DNA of 64,000 nt from Pseudo-nitzschia pungens. Lineage: Eukaryota > Bacillariophyta > Bacillariophyceae > Bacillariales > Bacillariaceae. Positions within the stretch are counted from its first letter, which is position 1. Each line of letters starts with the position of its first letter. Positions 52,978 to 64,000 of this stretch are shown one piece after another. Location of the stretch: positions 1,240,001 through 1,304,000 of the forward strand of contig CM074762.1 of NCBI GenBank assembly GCA_037355855.1, written 5' to 3'. Under the pieces are notes generated by a model. The model did no database searches, was not told where the DNA came from, and saw nothing but the letters and a program-made list of their open reading frames with translations. Made by a program: the position numbers and the translations under genes.

Positions 52978-53615
52978 TTAGTTCATTGGGTCGTACTTGG
53001 AATCTCTTCCAAAAGCAATCTCATCCAACCCCTGTCCACTCCGCGTGTAAAAGCCACCGTTTTCAATGAAATTGGGGCACGGACGGTAGGCCTTGATGGG
53101 CCAGAAGGTCAGGATTGTTCCGATCCCGCCCTCGATTCTGTGGGAGCGAAGGAGAACACCAACAAAAAGTCAAGCGTCAGAAAAAAATCCCATGCATATT
53201 GCATTTGCCATTCGTTGGACGTGTAGGTGAATCCAATTCCGAATTTTCATGTTGCAATGTCGATTCTACTCCAGCTGTGGACTCCCGTGATAGAATAGGG
53301 ACCCTTCATTATGTGGGAAGAATTGGCGTACCTTCCGCTTCCGTCGCACTTGTCGCAGTTTGGGCATTTGACCGCGGGAGGCGGAGGAGGTGAGTCATCT
53401 GCCGTAGCAGCGGTCTCACTGCTTTCGCCAGCAAGATCGTCATCGCTGGAGGTGGAAGCAATGCGCGAAAGCAAATTGTTGTCGATGACGTGACATCTGT
53501 AGGTAACTTGTTGTTGGGTGACAAAGGATTGTGCTCCCCGTGGAACAGCTAGCAAGGCGAGAAACAACCCGAGCAACAGGCTTCCTAACATTCTGGCGGT
53601 AGTCTGGGAATTCAT
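52978..53615 (-). CDS. Small plastid-targeted protein with zinc-ribbon-like motif, two exons
   Basis: A 147-residue protein. Exon 1 is 53615-53332 and exon 2 is 53137-52978. The 194-nt intron (GGAAG|GTACGCC...TCCCACAG|A) keeps frame. The N-terminus is a signal peptide (LLLGLFLALLAVPRGAQS) followed by FVTQ, a diatom plastid-import type site. A Ser/Asp/Pro linker leads to CPNCDKCDGSGR, a CxxC..CxGxG motif like one arm of the DnaJ-type zinc finger. Exon 2 encodes GGIGTILTFWPIKAYRPCPN and a conserved-looking tail (GLDEIAFGRDSKYD). The second exon has no start codon of its own and was found by translation. The function is unknown; thiol or metal binding in the plastid is plausible. It is tail-to-tail with ARP4. 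Confidence 0.7.
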
Positions 53616-54501
53616 CGTATGGAGGAATTCTTAATGACAAGAAACAGCAGCGTTGCGGTATGGACACTTGGGAAGCTCTTGTCTCATCTAGATGAATACG
53701 CTTCCGTTGCCATTCCCTCAGCAAAAGTTGATCGTCGAACGAATCATCAAAAGCTCTCTTGGTAGGCTTTTTGGTCGACTTTCGTTGAATCAAGTACCAA
53801 ATCTTACTTCAACACCTACAAGTAACCTTACCGTACTGTGGAAGTAAGATAAACGGCAAATTACAGGTAAATCCGGTAAATTTACCGGTATGATGCGTGA
53901 TTCACTTGAGAAACGTCATTAGGCAATATTTTTGGGGAATGTAAAAATTTTGGTTTCAAATTCTGGTACCAATAAATCGTGCTTCTTGTTTTTTATTAGA
54001 AAAAAAAATTAGGACTGATTCAAAATGGATTTAAGTTCTAACGGTAGTTAAGTTACTGTACAGTACTCGTATTCATGGTAACGGCTACAATAGCATTTAA
54101 CGCATGAGTCAACTATGTGTGAAAAACATACTTCGTAGTAAGATTTACTCGTACCTGTAGGCGCAGATCACTTGTACTCGTCCGGACAAGTACGAGGGCT
54201 CACGTACGAATCAAAAAGTAATTAGTTTTTGAAAATTTGGCATAAATTCAAAAACTGTAGTGCGACGGGTTTTCAAAATGGAACGTTCGTGCAAAATTCC
54301 TTTACGGGGCATGGAATCTGAAATCGACAAGAGAGTCGTATTTCGGACATCGAATTTGTTACCAGACGCTCACAACGAAACAATAATCATCATTGGACCA
54401 CTATCAAACTGATATTGGTTCGTTCTTAGACAATTGACTACAAGTAACGCACAAACGGATCATTACATTAGAAGAAGCAGTCATTCTCGTCAACTCTAAC
54501 A
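53616..54501. other. Divergent intergenic region
   Basis: About 890 bp between the small plastid protein and the BAR protein. Recurring motifs are at 53819-53835 (CAAGTAACCTTACCGTAC), 53869-53890 (GTAAATTTACCGGTA) and 54040-54075. No gene is seen. Confidence 0.5.
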
Positions 54502-56267
54502 ATGGGAAAGAACAGAACCGCAATCCGAATAAAGCAGAAAGTGCAGGGAAAAAAGAGTCACAATAAGTCTGAAGACTTGGCTCGCCTCACCGAACAATAC
54601 AATGATTTCACGAAAAGGCTCCAGGGGCTTGTGTCGGTAAGTCCAAAAATTATGACTCGAAAGACAGTAAGCTTGCATCGTGCTACCTCGATTCATTGAT
54701 GTCGTTGACCTCACCAATTTTCTATTTTGCGACCACGAAAATTGAATCATGTGTTTGGAATTGGATAACTTTTCAGGCCTTGGTGAACCAGCACGCCGCG
54801 ATGGAGCAATTGTCGAAGGCAAAATTCCAGGTAGCTCAGCATCTCGCAGTTTTATCGAAAGACACGGTTCTATATGAAGCGACGGGTCAGACAGCCGGGG
54901 CCGATCGTTCTTCGGATTCTGTTAATTCATACTTCTCGGTCCAGGAGGAGGTTGCTAACAAAACAAAGATGTACGCCGATAAATATAAACAATTCATCGT
55001 CGATTACGCCCAGGAGTGGTACAAGACGATCACCGAACGGGTGGGAGCCGACCTCAAAAAGGCAGAAAAGATCCGAGTCGAACTGGACCACTACCAAAGC
55101 AAGGTGGAGAGTTTACGACAGAGTGCCAATGCCACCATGGCCAAGGGAAAACAGGTCGATGGGAAGGCTGCGGAAAAATTGACTCGAAACGAAGAGAAAC
55201 TTATCAAAATCAAAGAGGCGAGCTCGAAATTTATCAATGACCTGTGCTTGCTGATGGAGGAAATCACGGAGCGCTCCTGGCGGGATCTTCATCCTCTCTT
55301 GATCAAATGCTCGCAATTCGAGACCCAGGTCACCAGCGACGAAGCCAAGGCTATGGCCTCGCTGAACCAGGTCGTTGCCACACTGAAAAAGATTGCTTCT
55401 GATCAAGGAATCAAACCACAGGCTCGATTGAAGGATTTGGCAACGGTCAATCCACACGTTTTGTCCACCAGATCGAAGGATGACAGCCGAAACCTCTCCA
55501 TTGAAAACGGATTTGCGGGCATGGCATTGGGCGGCAGTGTTAATGGGAGTATCACTAGTGCAGTGACCGGGGACAACGATTCGCAGTACTTTCCACCGGG
55601 TAGTACGAGCGGACAAGGTATGGGTGGCTTTCCTGTTCGGATTCAATCCGGCGATATGTCGAATGGTTACGATCTTGGCCAATCTACAAACAACGCTCCG
55701 TCAACTATGTCAATGATGAACATCAATGCTGCTCCTGCACCGACAATGGACACGATGGCTCAAGCGTTTGGCCCAGCTGCAACTGCACCCAACAGCGGAA
55801 GCATTTATGGGAGCACAACAAATTCTTCTATCAATCGAAAACCCTCCATGGATTCCTTCCGCAGCGATTTTTCGGGAGCTCCAGCACCCCCACCGAGTGC
55901 TGCTCCGCCTCCTCCACCAGATTCCTTTGGAGGTGGTTACAATGCCTTTGGCGCAGCTTCCCCGGCTCCGACATCTAATGCGTTCGGAACTGCTCCACAG
56001 TATGGCTCCCCATCACCAATGGCTCCTCCAGTTACTCCCCAAACGATGGGTGGCATGTATGGCAGCGGGTACCCGCAGCAATCGACACCACAGAGTGCAG
56101 CACACGGCTTCGCTCAACAACAATCAACACCACAGAGCATGGGCGGGGGCTTTGCCCAATCCCCCATGGCCGGCGGAATGAGTTTTGCACAGCAACCTTC
56201 CATGTATTCCAATCATCAGCAACCGCCCCCATCCTACGGCATGAACCGCAACAATCCTTTTGGTTAA
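54502..56267 (+). CDS. BAR-domain protein with Pro/Gly-rich tail, two exons
   Basis: A 541-residue protein. Exons are 54502-54636 and 54777-56267. The 140-nt intron (GTGTCG|GTAAGT...TTTTCAG|GCC) keeps frame. Residues ~10-265 form a charged helical region typical of BAR domains, which bend or sense membranes: ARLTEQYNDFTKRLQ, LVNQHAAMEQLSKAKFQVA, MYADKYKQFIVDYAQEW, then LDHYQSKVESLRQSA and EKLIKIKEASSKFIND, as in amphiphysin/Rvs161-like proteins. The C-terminal ~250 residues are Gly/Ser/Pro/Gln-rich and disordered, with PPPSAAPPPPPDS and an ending NNPFG that resembles an NPF-type endocytic ligand. A role in endocytosis or vesicle traffic is likely but inferred. Confidence 0.8.
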
Positions 56268-56666
56268 TATACCAAGCTCTAGCAACAGAAAATGGTTTTG
56301 TCATGGAAATCTATTTACTACAACTTCTACTTCAACCAGCGTCTTGCGTCTGTTGAACTTACCATTTAGAACAAAAAAATCTTCCCAGAGCGCAACACGT
56401 TTCTGACAATTAATCCCTCGCTGCAATGCACACGGTGGTGTATTTCAACGCTTTATAGTTCACCACACGCGACGACTGACCTTTTGATTTCGAAAGTACG
56501 AAGTAAACAGAAATAGATTCAAATCTTTGGAAAATGAACTTCACGGCCCATACCTGTTAGTAGAAGTGGTATTTTTCTCCTACATCACAAGAGAAGGACA
56601 TTTTTCCTGGTTAACAAACCTATCCACTATACTAAACCTTATTCACTTCAATCTCATCTATGCTGC
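56268..56666. other. Convergent intergenic region
   Basis: About 400 bp of AT-rich 3' flank. No gene is seen. Confidence 0.5.
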
Positions 56667-57235
56667 TTAAGAACGAAAAGGTGCGAAGAAGTAGCTCCAA
56701 CTCATCTCGTCACCATGCACCCAACTTGTCAAGAGAAGCATTGAACCCATCAAGCCCATCCAAGAGATCAAAGTAAATTGATATAGAGTCATCCCGGAAC
56801 CAGATGAAATATGTTCGAGATGATACCACAAACAGATGCAGCGAATGATGCTGTCGAAAAAATCTGCAAATATACCCACATTTTCTTCTTTTCAGCTACA
56901 AATGACTTTGAGGCGGCTAATCCCTTGAAGTTATTCGACGCAATAAAGAAAGCATGCGGCGCTGCATTGTAAAGCAGAATGTTAGGTGCTCCAACACGCG
57001 ATTTTGTTGCAACAAGGCAGGTAATTGCCTCCAAGCCCCAAAAGAAAAGAGTCGAAGGGTATGTAAAGTTGGATCTTTGCGACTTGTATACGCTATCTGT
57101 GAAATGAAATGGGAAATGGTCGAAAACGATGTAATATTCGTAAATGATCCAAAGGATGCTTGTACAAACATGCCCATCATTCAGAGTAGAGACAGATGAC
57201 CCTGATAGAGCTGTAAGAAACGGAAACCACAGCAT
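56667..57235 (-). pseudogene. Possible multi-pass membrane protein, reading frame broken
   Basis: Minus-strand sequence with protein-like hydrophobic segments: SILWIIYEYYIVFDHF, LFFWGLEAITCLVATKS, LQIFSTASFAASVCGI in one frame (57235 down to 56789), then TLISWMGLMGSMLLLTSWV in the next frame (open to 56667). The switch lies near 56800, where the first frame ends right after FHLVPG. Joining them gives about four or five membrane spans and an end SWSYFFAPFRS. The frame is also open upstream of 57235, so a 5' exon is likely. Either a decayed gene, an undetected intron or a base error. I do not recognise the family. Confidence 0.35.
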
Positions 57236-59700
57236 TTGTGGCCATGCAAAGGTTTGCGATGGAAAAGATGCACCTTCTTCTGACTAGGAACAATCATTGT
57301 ATTGCCCTTCCTCAGCTTCTGTTTTCTTTACAGAGTCATGTGCAGTCAACTGACGAGAGCACATGTTGTGAGTGGTTCGAGTTACGTTTGCTTGATCTTA
57401 CGAGAGAATGAACTTGGTATAATCATTATGTTCATTCCCTGCATTCTGAATATATTGGAAGAATTGTGACCTGGGTGATGATACCAGGGAATAATTTACT
57501 CACAAAATGAATGGTGACCTGTCAAAAACGAGGAAGTAAAAGAAAAAGAATCATCGGTTTCGGAAGAAATTTTTAGTTAGGTAACTTACCGGTACATGCG
57601 AAGTTTTTCAAAAAATACCTTTAACGCCACGTACACGTAATCTTACGAGTGGTTCCATGTTATTAACATGACAAGTATCAAGGTTACCGTAACCTTCCGG
57701 TACCGTGATGGAGAACGGTCGAACTCATTGCTTGTTCCCATGGCAAATAATTAAGCCGACAGAAAGTTTCATACTTTACCAATGATTGACAAAGATACGT
57801 TAAAAACGAATGAACTTATGTAATTGCATCCATGACAAACAATCCAAATCCCGAAAATACGGGGCACGCGTTTTGCAAGTAAGATCTTACTCCGCACTTT
57901 CCTGTTTCGGCGATGATTCAACCAACCGTTGGATCCACTAAGGTACTATCGGTTTTACAAAAACGAACAAGTCTAGCCAAAAAAAGCGAGCGACATTAGT
58001 TCTCTGTTGGAGGTGTTGCACGACTAATTTATCCAAGACTTGTTCTTCAGGAGGTCTTGTTAGTACAAGAAAGCTTGATGCATAACATCACAGTGAAATT
58101 GTGAATAATACTATTACTAGTAGTATTGGCCAGCGCAACCCGAATGAATCACCCAGTGTCATAGAGCAAATTAATTCTTGTGGGGACAGCTTATAAGGAT
58201 TGTGTAGCAGAAACATGCATATGTTGTGCACTCTTCTTACTGTTCAATAATTAGGTAATTAGTAGTAACATGCTGCTGTGTAGGCAGCTCAAAGAAGCTT
58301 TCGCGTTGTGCATCAGTACTAATACTACATTTTATAGTAATTGACTCCACCACGAGAGACCACAACAGACTCATTAGCAGAAGACAGGAGCAGATTGGTA
58401 CTATGATTCAACAACAAGAACCGCTCGATACTAGTAGTAAGATTAGTAAGATACTCGATAGTTCAATTATACAGATGACACGCCGGTTTAAAAACGAGCT
58501 GGATACAAGAATAGGAGGAAGAAAGAAAATACCAGTAACTTACTCTTGTATCCTAACCTTACTTTGTGAGGAAATTTTAGTATCAAGTACCAACAGAGAA
58601 GTTCTCAAAATAGTTTGAAACCATCGAATGTTGTGAATGCATCGAAAAAACTAAACAGTATCTTACGTCAATTGATAAAGTGTGGAAGAGGAATATGCTT
58701 TTCTTTTATTTCCACATTCATTATTAGAGCCTCTCAACGCAAGATGAAAAATTATCAATAGAACCTGAAGGGCAATATATTAATCCATCTCTGTACATGT
58801 TTCGTTCATTGCATATGCCTTTTGTAAATTTTAAAATATTCCTTTCTTCAGTGTTCCATCTAACGAATTACCCGACGATTGCTCCCTTTGGGGGCTTTGT
58901 GCTAATGTCATCTTTAGTATCAATCAAGACGAAGAGCTATACTTATAAATAGACGAAAGAAAGCAGAACCTTTGATATTCTCATTTGTCACACTCGTAAA
59001 GAAAAATAGAAATACGAAAGGCCCATGGAAATTGTTTAACATTGTACGGAATGTTAGAAACAAAAATGACCAATGAAGATGAAATTTTCCTCGATCAACA
59101 TATTTTACTTCATAAAGAAAGTATCATTCCGATTTAAACTTGCAAGTAGAGGAAACAATTCAGAGTTTTGACGCAAGTTCCTCTGTTTCGAAAACGTATT
59201 CGATGGTACGTAAACGGGATCTGAAGCACATTATTCTGTCGAATAATGACATAAAATGCGTAGCAATTCTCTTGCACTACTCAAATTAATGTAATTAGGG
59301 GCGAATCTCATCAATGATATTTTTTTGAATCAAAGGATTTTTCCTCACGGTTTTGTTTTTACTCAGGAATTTTCGTAATTAAACAGAAAGAAAATGTGAG
59401 CCTCGCCCACTCTGCCTTTTACATCATACACACAAACGACAGCGGTTCTCTCAGTATGCAGGAATAAACTATTATTTCTGTGTTGTAGTCACTGCACCAA
59501 ACGGCACATGATGTATCAGAGTGCAATGATTCCCCTAGAAATTGTTGAAAATATTTAACCTTGGTTCTCATTAGATTTTGATACCTACCCTCATTCAAAA
59601 GCATCGTTGTCACACAACCAGAAACAACTTGACGCATCCACTAGTCACGTTCGGCCGAGTCTTTGACAGCCGTGCCTCTTTGTAATCATGGAACTCTGTA
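57236..59700. other. Gene-poor AT-rich region
   Basis: About 2.5 kb. Recurring motifs are at 57578-57600 and 57679-57710 (GGTTACCGTAACCTTCCGGTACC). AATACTATTACTAGTAGTATT, an imperfect palindrome, lies at about 58108-58128. Short frames appear random. No gene is supported. Confidence 0.5.
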
Positions 59701-61014
59701 GTGAACAGAGCCCCGCCTCTCCGGCTCTCCGTAACATTCGTGGCTTCCCTGTTCCCGTGTCGCCCGCCTTTCCTCCCATTGACGGAGTGGTATATTGTCG
59801 CACACCGGGCGAATGGTGAAAGTCGCATATTCAAATCATGGGAAAAGTATCAGACTGAGTTGTCTTCTATCACTTTCGAAAATGGAGGTCCGCCCGAGCT
59901 GGCTGCCTTCCCAACCATGGCTCAGGCCATAACGCAGCTTGAAAAGTACTCAAATGTCCAACGGAAATTATCGGAACCGTCGCCATCGCTTTCAAAACTA
60001 ACTGATACTAGAACTGTTCCACAGAAGCTCTAACGGGGGCAGCAACATGCTCGCAGGTTTGCCGCCCCACATTTCCGAGTTCACCACCCAAAATCCTAAT
60101 GATGATTTTGCTGCTACAGTATTTATCGATGCCTTGGTTTCAAATCGGCTAATTGCAGGTTCTCTTTTGAACTCAATGCCTCAAACAAACTCTAGTGCAG
60201 TCGCTCCTACCACAAGAGTCTCGGACGATGCAGTGAATGGAGATACTCGCAAGGGTTCGACTTTGAACGTTCCCAAATCCCTATCACGATCCCTCCTTTC
60301 TTCCGAGAACGGAAGAAATGCGAGGAAAAGAAAATCACAAACAATCCCACCCACTCATTGTATTACCATCCCCTCAGTCCCTACAAATAAAATTAAAATA
60401 CCAACAGTCCCAACCTCGATGACTGCTAGATCGATACGGGCTGACATGGATGACAGAAACCGTAACCAAGTTGACACTAGCAGCCTGGATGCCCTCGCCA
60501 TGGCAGCGAATGATAGCAACAGCCGTGCTAGGTCTTCGCCAAGCGTCATCGGAACGTTTCTCAATCCTACGAGCCCATCATCAATTGCAAACAAAAGACG
60601 GATATCGAACGGTGCTCAATTGTCCCCGACGAGTATTATCAATGAAACGAGGTGCGAGTGGATCCATCGATCCTAGAGGAGCCCCCTCCTCTAATACCCT
60701 CGCTGGGTTCCCCAACTCTATCACAGGACGATTGAACGGTCGTTCAGATTCGTTCACAGTTGCAAGTTCTCAGAAGCCGCTTTCGACCAGCACTCAAAAT
60801 CCCTACGGTACCCACAGCGCTCCCGGCATCGCTCAGGATACCAGAAGTTCCCCGGGGATTTATTTCTCCTGCGAATCAAGACAGCCTCAATCGAACTATA
60901 CAGGATCTTCAATACTCGATGGAAAATAGGAGCAACTTAACGGCGTCATCTCATAAGTTGGCGTCACAAAAGTTGGCCTATGTCGGCTGTGCTAGCCCCA
61001 GCATCATCACTTGA
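59701..61014 (+). pseudogene. Frame-broken gene with RNase H1 N-terminal-like domain
   Basis: Protein-like sequence continues on the plus strand but changes frame three times. Frame one (59701-60033) has WYIVAHRANGES, IFKSWEKYQTELSSITF and FPTMAQAITQLEKY, which fits the RNase H1 N-terminal hybrid-binding (viroplasmin-like) domain pattern 'yvVa.G...GiytsW.ec...v.gf....f.s..eA...l'. Frame two (to about 60665) is Ser/Thr-rich with IPSVPTNKIKIPTVPTS. Frame three covers about 60640-60830. The first frame returns with ALKIPTVPTALPASLRIPEV and ends at 61014. The repeated IPTVPT phrase in different frames argues that one gene was interrupted by indels. No RNase H catalytic domain is visible. Short introns are a less likely alternative. 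Confidence 0.45.
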
Positions 61015-63699
61015 CTTTTACTCACAATCACAACAACCACAGTCCCATGCACTATTTAATTGCCAGTTCCCGCCACATGGTGCTCCTAGCGCTCTTTCTC
61101 GAAATAATTCGTTGCCTCCTTCATTTGGACGAATTCCGTCAGATGCTTGAGTTGTCATCGCTATGTGGCAGCGATGGTGGGTTCAACGAAACGACTCTGA
61201 AGCGCCAAAACACCTCTGCCAGGCAGTGGTAAAGTGCTTCGCATCTACAAATCAACCGGATAGAGATTTTTTAGTACAAAGATAAAGGGGACGAACAAAG
61301 AAATAGATGAATTTGGTGACAATTTCCCGTCACTTGCAACATACAACTGAAGTATCATTATTATTTCGTAAGCATTCCAGAGTTATACAAGTTTTGCATA
61401 CCAAAACAGTGTTTCCAAAATTCTAGTAGTAAGGTTACGTCCATATTTAGGCAATATCAGAAAAAGTTACATGCAGCGAGCGCTTTGATTTCCTCCCCTA
61501 TTGCGCATTCTAATTTCTTCCACTGACAGACATTTTCAAACGAACGACGAGTGGAGAGTGTGTCCGGAAATAACATGTCACGCTAAAGTCGAAGACATAG
61601 TCAATCGAGCAAAAGACACAGCACACAAGAAAGCGCAGGAGGTGCTTTCCTATTGTCGTTTTCAAAATATGACGCGTTTCTCAAACATACTGTATTTGTT
61701 GGCCTTGTTACTAATTTTCATGGATGAGGACGCCTTCTTTTGCCAAAACATGCTGCTTAACAGCCACGTGTCAAGCACAACAGCAGTCACCAGTCCCGGC
61801 ACCAGCACTGCGAGCAATCAGCATGATAGTCATGGAAAATACACAGCTCTCTCCATACCAATAAAGAGGTTGAGGGGAAGATTGTGTGTTGCTCTAGTAT
61901 CAAATAGGCTGAGAAGATTACTAGTATGTGAGATGCATAGGTGACTGATAGTACGATCGAAATCCAATAGAGAAATTTGTTGTTGGATACCACCACTTCC
62001 ATCCTTTCTTTGGCTTTGAAACCTTGTCCTCGCTCTTATTTCCCTTCTTTCTTGACACTGCTGCTGCTGTATTGCCTACTACTAGTGATAAAGATCATAC
62101 ACCAGCTCGAACACCCTTCATCGTCATGTTCAGCAAAACAAGCAGTAAGCAGCACTAGCTACTAGTAGTAATACTACCACTAGTACTACTAGCACCACTA
62201 GTAGTCCCACATCCTCAATCAAACACTAGTACTTCTACTAGTAGTAGTAATAGAAGAAGTAGTTCATCTATCTAATGACATTCTTGTGAGAAGAAAAATC
62301 GTTACAAGTTGTTAGTCAGACAAATGATCTACTACTGTTGTACTTCTACAAATACTAGTAGTAATACTAGTACTTCCATCTTGTAACTCTAGTCACTCCT
62401 ACTCACTACAACAAAAAAGTACGAGTAACCTTGCCCACTACTAGCTAGTACTAAACGCTTCCGCATTGTGATGATATCATGAATCATAGTACTTCTACAT
62501 ATTTTCCTTACATGCTTAATACGAAACTGCCTGAATGGCAGAGGAGTGCCGCCAGTAAATACTCGTCATTAGCACGAAGTACTAAGACTTACATGTGATA
62601 CAACATGATACAGTATCTTACAAGTAAGGTAATGTTGTAATACGAGTAACGTTATTTTTATGATGATGTAGTGATCATCAGCGCCTTACCGTAAACCTTA
62701 CGGTATTTCGTGTACCTTGTGTATCAGGGACTCCAGATTTTTGAATGGAAACCTCGAAACCCCCAGTCAAAACAAAAACAATGGACTGTAGATCCAAACA
62801 ATGGCTATTCTACTCGTGCCGTGCTGTGGTCTTCTTGATTTTACGTACCGTGTGTTTTCAGTGTTGAGAGGTCAACGAATTAACAAATGATGAGTCTTCC
62901 ATATTTCGTAGCGGTGGAGCGGTCAAGCTTGATAATCGGATCTGCACGGCCGTCGGGAAGTGATAATAGCGCTGCTATTGGTTGCAACGTAGGTAAACGG
63001 AGAAGGCTCCTTCCGCACAGCAACGCGGAATCTAAAATTTCCGTTCCTTGTTGCTAAAAGCTACGAGTGAGAGCGATTCAACACGAGTTGGGAGAGGGAG
63101 CTCCCACTCCTGTACACTTTGCTCTAGAGAAGTACTTCCGAGTTTTAGAACAGCAGGCGCAAAGGTTATCTCGGAGCAGCCACGTTCGCTCTCTAGGCGA
63201 TGTTCATCCTGGCGATTCATCTTCACGAAGAAGTGTTGGGCTAGGCGTTCTATTTTTGAGGCACATCATGGATTGTGTCTGATCTAATGCCGGGATCGTT
63301 CAACAAGTACCCTGTGCATTGCCGCGCCGGCGGCTTCAGCCTACTCGGTTACCTACAAAAAACTCAATTGTAGCAGTGGTGAAAAGTGAGTTTCCTTTAT
63401 TGGCATGCAGCGATTGGAGTCTACACGATCAAGGGTTGGAAGTGAATTGAAAGTCTTATGGAGTTCTCTTCTGTGAGACGCAGCAGCATACAATGCTCAA
63501 ACTGCTAATAATACTTCACTATTTTGTTCTAGGGCATTGAATTCTTCATTGACTGCTCTGGATACAATATCACAATGACAACAAAATCAATAACGCCAGT
63601 GCACAGCTGAGAGATCCATTCATTTTCAAGTTGGATATATAGAGAGAAAGGAGTTGAAAGTTATACACGTCATTCAATCCGACGAAGAACAACGAGAAG
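61015..63699. other. Gene-poor region with ACTAGTAGT-type repeats
   Basis: About 2.7 kb. A plus-strand frame at 61501-61944 has one hydrophobic segment (ILYLLALLLIF) but no recognisable family. ACTAGTAGTA, CACTAGTAC and related strings cluster at 62154-62380. Recurring GTAAGGTTA-type motifs occur at 62407-62430 and 62622-62710. Overlapping frames at 63048-63287 are not supported. Confidence 0.4.
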
Positions 63700-64000
63700 A
63701 TGACGGAACGTCCCATCGACACCGACTTCAATCATGGTTTGGAATCCGGTGACAAGCGATCTGATCTTCCCGTAACGTCGCACTGTCACTCCGTTCGTGT
63801 GATGCGTCGTGCCCCACGCAAGAAAGTTCCAAAACCTCCCAAAACTATGAACAAGAAACCCCACCTTCTTCCTTCTCAACAAGTCCATGATCGAAACGGC
63901 GGTTGTGAACGAATGGATATTGATCATGAGGACTTCCAGCAACACCAACAAGGTTCAGTGGAATGTTTGGTGAGCAATAATGCTGTCCAGCTTACTCGCG
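63700..64000 (+). CDS. Partial gene running off the right edge
   Basis: An open frame from ATG 63700 (AAGATGACGG) stays open for 100 codons to the window end. It begins MTERPIDTDFNHGLESG and contains a basic patch (RRAPRKKVPKPPKTMNKK), then polar Gln/His-rich sequence (DFQQHQQGS). The composition is that of a disordered N-terminus with a possible nuclear signal. I do not recognise it. The opposite-strand frame over it is treated as a shadow. Confidence 0.45.
   Translation, partial: MTERPIDTDFNHGLESGDKRSDLPVTSHCHSVRVMRRAPRKKVPKPPKTMNKKPHLLPSQQVHDRNGGCERMDIDHEDFQQHQQGSVECLVSNNAVQLTR

Noticed and set aside
61501..61944. 147-residue plus-strand frame with one hydrophobic segment
   Set aside because: Isolated in gene-poor DNA with no family resemblance; kept only as a note in the region entry.
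63048..63287. Overlapping plus-strand frames of 79 and 71 residues
   Set aside because: Two frames with similar claims and no recognisable domain; could be a remnant, but not supportable.

Overview
The window looks like nuclear DNA of a diatom or a close stramenopile relative. Genes are spaced on both strands and several carry short GT-AG introns. Three predicted proteins start with a signal peptide followed by an AF/SF-type cleavage motif, the plastid-import signal of algae with secondary plastids. The family content also fits: DUF4116 repeats, a GT90 glycosyltransferase, a sulfotransferase and a fibrillin. Two convincing nuclear-type tRNA genes are present, plus one degenerate tRNA. Nothing suggests a bacterial, organellar or viral source. 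No species can be named from the sequence alone.

Layout, 1-26 kb: HAD phosphatase (+), disordered basic protein (-), coiled-coil/PDZ protein (-), gamma-secretase subunit APH-1 (+), ABC-F ATPase of GCN20 type (-), DUF4116 repeat protein (+), HD-domain phosphohydrolase with a one-base frame break (+), tRNA-Asp and a tRNA-Ala-like copy, plastid fibrillin (+), GT90 glycosyltransferase (-), and a Mediator MED15-like protein (+). 26-43 kb: a 1,405-residue coiled-coil protein (-), a second coiled-coil protein (-), a plastid-targeted membrane protein (-), tRNA-Thr, and a three-exon NB-ARC/TPR protein with NLR-like architecture (-).

43-51 kb: a sulfotransferase (-) and an actin-related protein 4 (+) are divergent neighbours. 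Their shared upstream region is split by a 4,462-bp DNA transposon (45765-50226). It has about 200-bp terminal inverted repeats, TA target duplications, a DDE (DD38E) transposase and a second, cysteine-rich gene of unknown function. This two-gene element and the NLR-like gene are the two most interesting items.

51-64 kb: ARP4, a small two-exon plastid protein with a zinc-ribbon-like motif (its second exon is short and has no start codon of its own), a two-exon BAR-domain protein, a broken multi-pass membrane protein, a gene-poor AT-rich stretch, a frame-broken gene with an RNase H1 N-terminal-like domain, and an open frame that runs off the right edge.

The genes do not form one pathway; this is an ordinary nuclear segment with one recent-looking mobile insertion. 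Exon limits were set by hand from splice consensus and frame arithmetic. No database or transcript was consulted.
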